Assembly: GCA_947367855.1 (NCBI GenBank)
Contig: CANBFE010000027.1
Location: 1 to 55,215 of the forward strand
Source of the DNA: an uncultured Lachnospiraceae bacterium
GTDB taxonomy: Bacteria; Bacillota; Clostridia; Lachnospirales; Lachnospiraceae
Length of the DNA: 55,215 bases
Direction of reading: 5' to 3'
Shown here: positions 51,937 through 55,215 of the stretch, one piece after another
Layout: each line of letters begins with the position of its first letter
How positions within the stretch are numbered: position 1 is the stretch's first letter
Position numbers and translations under genes: made by a program
The notes under the pieces: generated by a model
Databases searched by the model: none
The model's input: the letters and a program-made list of their open reading frames with translations, nothing else
Told to the model about the DNA's origin: nothing

Positions 51937-54615
51937 TTACCGCTTCATCACCATCTTGTGCCAACAGCCATTCCGGTCCGCTACCTGAAACTGTCGTCCC
52001 TCACTTATTGTCTTATTGCTGGCAGAGATACTCCCATTGTTCAGCCTGTATCGCGTGCCACCCAATGTCCCGTAATTCAGAATCTCATACCCCTCTCCCT
52101 CCGGATTCCTTCGAATCTCCACAAGTATATTGGGATAATAACCGGTACTGTCCTGGTATTTAATTTTAGCCTTCTTCCAGAAAGGGTTAAACACCATTCC
52201 CTTCCTGCAGAAGCGGATTTTCTGCGGCCTAGGTTTTGCCTCCAGGATAATCTTCCTCCTGGGAATAAAGATATCCGTCCAACGCTTGCCCACACACAAT
52301 CCAACCCATATGAAGAACCCCCCCAGGATAATCAGAATCCCATACTGAGCGAACAACGGAAGATATTGAATCTGCAACTCTATTACTACCTCCTGACTCT
52401 CTAAATGATTCCATCGGTTGTACGTCACAGTCCAAATCAGCTTCACAGTGTCTTCCCTGTGTCTGAACCAGTAAAAGGGGGCAAATTCAAGCCTGATATC
52501 CCCTGTATCCGTAATTCTCAGTTTTTCCTGCATTTCCTGTGGTTCTGTCCCACATTTTCCAATTATCCGAATTCCCTTCTTCTGTTCCTGTGTTAATTCT
52601 ATTCCATCACAGTAGTAATTTATTCCTATTGTTTCGCCTTTCAGAAGCCTCAAGAAAGGATGGACCGCTTCTGCCTGTGCTTCTGCAGTCAGCGCAAAAC
52701 CGCCTGATTCAATAGGCGCGGAAAGCTCTTTTTCATGTTGATTGGACTCCGCAGTCCTGTAGTCTGTCTCTGCAGACGCATGCAGCATAAGCGCCACTCC
52801 CACATCATGCTCCTCCGGATCCTTCAATGTCACCCGGAACGACCAAATCCCATTCCCTGACCGCCCCATCTTCTCAACAGTAAAAAGCTCATTCTCTGTG
52901 TCAAGGTTCACATCCACCACATGCTCCAATACGTCCTCATCGGATGCGTCTCCACCGGAAGAAGCCCTGACCTTCACCTCACAGAAAGGCTTTTCCGCAG
53001 ACTCCAGCCAGATTGAATCTGTCTCATATAATTCCAACTCTACAGGCTGCCATCTGTCCTGCACCTCCAACACCTGTCTGTATACTTCATTCCAGGATGT
53101 AATGATCTGCAGTTCATAAATCCCCTTCTCCAAATCGCCTCTATATTCAAGATTCTCCGGATTAACGATATCCAACTGAACCTCTTCCCCGCTTTCAACC
53201 GAATCCCTGTACAAGGAAATCTGGAAATCCTCCGGATACAGCAGCTCGTATTCGTCCACGTTTTCCCTTGTCTCATCGTTTGCCATTATGTCAACCTTTA
53301 TATTGACTTCTCCTTCAAAAAGACAGCTTTCCGTTGAATCCGTCCGCTTACTGCATTCCTCCGTGTGGGATATGGGCTGTCCTTCCTGAAAATAAGTCAC
53401 CCCAACCGTTGCGGCAGGCTTATAATACACATCAATACTATGTATGCCGTCATCCTTATACCCCTCCACCATAATGCTTTGATTCTTAAAATTTTTATAG
53501 GTATCGGCTGATTTCAATACATGCATATATCCCTTGATATAACGGTATTTCATCTTATCTATTTCAGGTTTTCTTTCCTTTGTATTAATTTTCTGCGTTG
53601 TCACCTCATTGCAGTTTCCCATAATGGGAATCGGATAATCCTCCGATTCCTCCAATCCCCCGAATCCCACAGCCCCCTTGTCAGGCTCTATCCCTTCATA
53701 TGTCTCTTCAAGATTATCCTTTACAGACTGATATAACTGCTTTTCAGCCGTATACTGGGTAAACACCAAAACCCTCTCCACAGGTATCTTTAATTCTATC
53801 CTGACTGATTCTCCCTCCGAGCCTACATAATCGTCGACTGACTTTATAGCCACACGCTTATAGATCTTATTGGCGATATTTGTCATTTTGTTGGTGATCG
53901 CATCTCCAACGTCTGCATCAGGTACAAAAATTAAAGTATCATCCCCTTTTATTTCTGCCACAGGAGTATTACTGTCCCCTGAAATGTATATATATGCAAG
54001 GGATATGGGCTGCCTTTCATTACCGGAATTGATCTCATCCAATGCTTCCTCCACCAGTTCTTTTTCGTTTTCCTTCCCTCTAAACTCATCAAATATCCCG
54101 TCCGTCATTATCACTATCCAATAATCATTCTCACTGTCATAGTTTCTCCGTATTTCCTTTGCCGCATCTTCTACACTATCAAATTTGGTAGTTCCCTCAT
54201 ATCCAAACCGGTCCGTCTGCTCCCTGATTTTCTCAAGAACTCCTTCAAAGGAATCCTGGTCAATCCTTATTTCTTCCCCTGGTTTACCCTCTTCCGATAT
54301 AGGATAGATACGCAGGATGTCATTCTGGTTCATCATCGCCGCCAACGCCTCAACACCATATGATGCCTCCACCCACCGGGTGGTATATCTTTCATCCTCA
54401 GGTAAGGATTCATCATCATCCCGCAACATGGATGTGGAATTATCGTAGATAACATAGATAACCTTATGCTTTGCATCATCATTGAAACTCTGCAGACTGG
54501 GGGCCGCCTGGCATCTGCTTCCGCTGCAAACGGCTAATAAGCATGACATGCAAATAATAAACCGTACCATTTTCCATTTTTTGATGCATTTATTTTTCCC
54601 GTGTCCCACTATCAT
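51937..54615 (-). CDS. Exported von Willebrand A domain protein with one membrane helix
   Basis: A 892-residue protein (start 54615 chosen for GGAG six bases upstream). A Sec signal (FIICMSCLLAVCSG) is followed by a vWA domain with an intact MIDAS: DNSTS near the start, GTTKFDS for the Thr, and VIMTDGIFDE for the last Asp, so it should bind a divalent metal. A long beta-rich region follows outside the cell. One membrane helix (about residues 753-776, GILIILGGFFIWVGLCV) then leads to a ~116-residue cytoplasmic beta-rich tail with TRYRLNNGSISASNK, perhaps FHA-like. It could sense a surface ligand and relay it to the cytoplasmic tubulin-like protein. First gene of the operon. Confidence 0.85.
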   Translation of the reverse strand: MIVGHGKNKCIKKWKMVRFIICMSCLLAVCSGSRCQAAPSLQSFNDDAKHKVIYVIYDNSTSMLRDDDESLPEDERYTTRWVEASYGVEALAAMMNQNDILRIYPISEEGKPGEEIRIDQDSFEGVLEKIREQTDRFGYEGTTKFDSVEDAAKEIRRNYDSENDYWIVIMTDGIFDEFRGKENEKELVEEALDEINSGNERQPISLAYIYISGDSNTPVAEIKGDDTLIFVPDADVGDAITNKMTNIANKIYKRVAIKSVDDYVGSEGESVRIELKIPVERVLVFTQYTAEKQLYQSVKDNLEETYEGIEPDKGAVGFGGLEESEDYPIPIMGNCNEVTTQKINTKERKPEIDKMKYRYIKGYMHVLKSADTYKNFKNQSIMVEGYKDDGIHSIDVYYKPAATVGVTYFQEGQPISHTEECSKRTDSTESCLFEGEVNIKVDIMANDETRENVDEYELLYPEDFQISLYRDSVESGEEVQLDIVNPENLEYRGDLEKGIYELQIITSWNEVYRQVLEVQDRWQPVELELYETDSIWLESAEKPFCEVKVRASSGGDASDEDVLEHVVDVNLDTENELFTVEKMGRSGNGIWSFRVTLKDPEEHDVGVALMLHASAETDYRTAESNQHEKELSAPIESGGFALTAEAQAEAVHPFLRLLKGETIGINYYCDGIELTQEQKKGIRIIGKCGTEPQEMQEKLRITDTGDIRLEFAPFYWFRHREDTVKLIWTVTYNRWNHLESQEVVIELQIQYLPLFAQYGILIILGGFFIWVGLCVGKRWTDIFIPRRKIILEAKPRPQKIRFCRKGMVFNPFWKKAKIKYQDSTGYYPNILVEIRRNPEGEGYEILNYGTLGGTRYRLNNGSISASNKTISEGRQFQVADRNGCWHKMVMKR

Positions 54616-54954
54616 ACCTGTCTCCATTTCTGTTACAAAGAAGTGAATTGTTCCTTAAGATACAATAAAAAAGCCTCCTGCGAAACTGTCATAACCTGAG
54701 CAGTTCTCAACACAACACCATACTCTTCAATATTATAAAATTGCAGCGGCGTATTTTAGTAAAATTATAAAACCCGGTTCATTCAAACACAATATGGAAG
54801 AACCATACTTGTCGAATTATCATTTATCCTGAAACAAATTAGCATTTAAAAAAATTTTTTGTAATAAAACGCTTCCAAACGACATTTATATTATTAGAAG
54901 CAGTAATAAAATAATACCAGAAAGAGGAAATCTCATTTTCCAAGAGGTGACAAC
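54616..54954. other. Divergent intergenic region before the vWA operon
   Basis: This 339-bp AT-rich stretch separates the vWA operon from the HTH gene at the right edge. It contains the vWA promoter (54764-54792) and about 140 bp of leader. AAGAGGTG lies before the HTH start. No gene, terminator or large repeat was recognised. Confidence 0.6.
54764..54792 (-). promoter_or_regulatory. Promoter of the vWA/tubulin-like operon
   Basis: TTGTGT (54787-54792), 17 bp, TATAAT (54764-54769) on the minus strand. It is the only well-spaced pair in the region and would start transcription near 54757, giving a leader of about 140 bases. No internal promoter was noticed in the operon. Confidence 0.75.
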
Positions 54955-55143
54955 ATGGCTCTCCGTCCAAAACAATTCGGCATTGTGCTGAAAAACGCAC
55001 GCATGGACAATAACCTTACCCAGGCACAGCTGGCTGAAAAATTAGATATTTCTTTATCTTATCTAAAAGACCTTGAGCGTTTTCTCAACAACCCAAGCTA
55101 TGAAGTATTTGAAAAAGTCATGCACTATTTCAATCTGTCGTAA
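54955..55143 (+). CDS. Short XRE helix-turn-helix regulator
   Basis: A 62-residue DNA-binding protein consisting of little more than the HTH domain: GIVLKNARMDNNLTQAQLA, then EKLDISLSYLKDLERFLNN and PSYEVFEKVMHYFNLS. Relatives usually continue past NIS/NLS for 10-60 residues, so this may be a natural minimal form or a truncation. AGAGGTG precedes the ATG. It diverges from the vWA operon and shares its upstream region, so it could control it. Confidence 0.8.
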   Translation: MALRPKQFGIVLKNARMDNNLTQAQLAEKLDISLSYLKDLERFLNNPSYEVFEKVMHYFNLS

Positions 55144-55173
55144 GCGCCAAATAATAACGCGGTCAGATATAAA

Positions 55174-55204
55174 ATTACTCCAGCTCTTTGCGAGTTGGAG
55201 TAAT
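55174..55204. terminator. Terminator-like hairpin near the right edge
   Basis: ATTACTCCAGCTC pairs with GAGTTGGAGTAAT around a 5-base loop, with one mismatch-type wobble. TTTTA follows on the minus strand and no T run follows on the plus strand, so it may end a gene beyond the right edge and also help end the HTH transcript. Confidence 0.5.
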
Positions 55205-55215
55205 TCACTATAATT

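Noticed and set aside
54957..55143. Toxin-antitoxin pair at the right edge
   Set aside because: Only a lone HTH gene is visible; no toxin-like partner fits in the remaining bases of the window.

Overview
The window looks like a chromosomal segment of a gut-type Clostridia bacterium, most likely Lachnospiraceae. The reasons are the rpmG-secE-nusG-rplKA / rplJL / rpoBC order, GHKL-LytTR two-component systems, an importer operon lacking its own ATPase, corrinoid methyltransferases, AGGAGG-type ribosome sites and moderate GC. Apart from ends and scars almost everything is intact. Assignment is from gene content only; no database search was possible.

Layout, left to right. (1) 1-340: tail of an unidentified gene, a terminator and a decayed serine-recombinase-like tail. 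(2) 324-6262, minus strand: an ABC importer operon (solute-binding lipoprotein, two permeases) ending in an HlyD-like adaptor with nine 42-bp repeats. (3) 6405-11236: three paralogous GHKL sensor kinases but one intact LytTR regulator. Scars show that the two other regulator copies were deleted. Four 9-bp direct repeats at 21/17/21-bp steps before the importer operon are a plausible LytTR target. (4) 11375-15792: an AraC regulator diverging from a corrinoid methyl-transfer cluster (two UroD-fold methyltransferases, a corrinoid protein, a DUF2284 protein). (5) 15783-19316: NAD epimerase, aldehyde dehydrogenase and iron alcohol dehydrogenase under a promoter overlapped by a MarR-like palindrome. 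(6) 19463-27441: an Rpn-type nuclease-like protein, a heterodimeric ABC exporter, a nuclease remnant, a soluble GHKL kinase with LytTR regulator, and rfbD. (7) 27576-39500: rpoC, rpoB, rplL, rplJ, rplA, rplK, nusG, secE, rpmG, with clear promoters, an L10 leader and terminators. (8) 39770-42660: an orphan FliD-like protein and three small genes. (9) 42846-54615: a compact five-gene operon of unknown role. (10) Right edge: a short HTH gene.

The strongest candidate for an undescribed system is region 9. One promoter (54764-54792) drives a secreted/membrane von Willebrand A protein, a 1100-residue tubulin/FtsZ-like protein with the GGTGSG loop, a two-helix membrane protein with coiled-coil stretches, a membrane-anchored protein resembling an SF2 helicase whose P-loop and DEAH box have been lost, and a zinc-ribbon protein. 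Overlapping or closely spaced reading frames imply one co-regulated machine. The parts suggest surface sensing coupled to a GTP-driven cytoskeletal or membrane-remodelling device. This is inference; the function is unknown.

Other points worth noting: regulator-deletion scars in region 3, an Asn at the RNA polymerase beta position equivalent to E. coli His526 (a rifamycin-contact residue), long acidic tails on both beta and beta-prime, and an identical 17-bp near-palindrome inside two ribosomal promoters.
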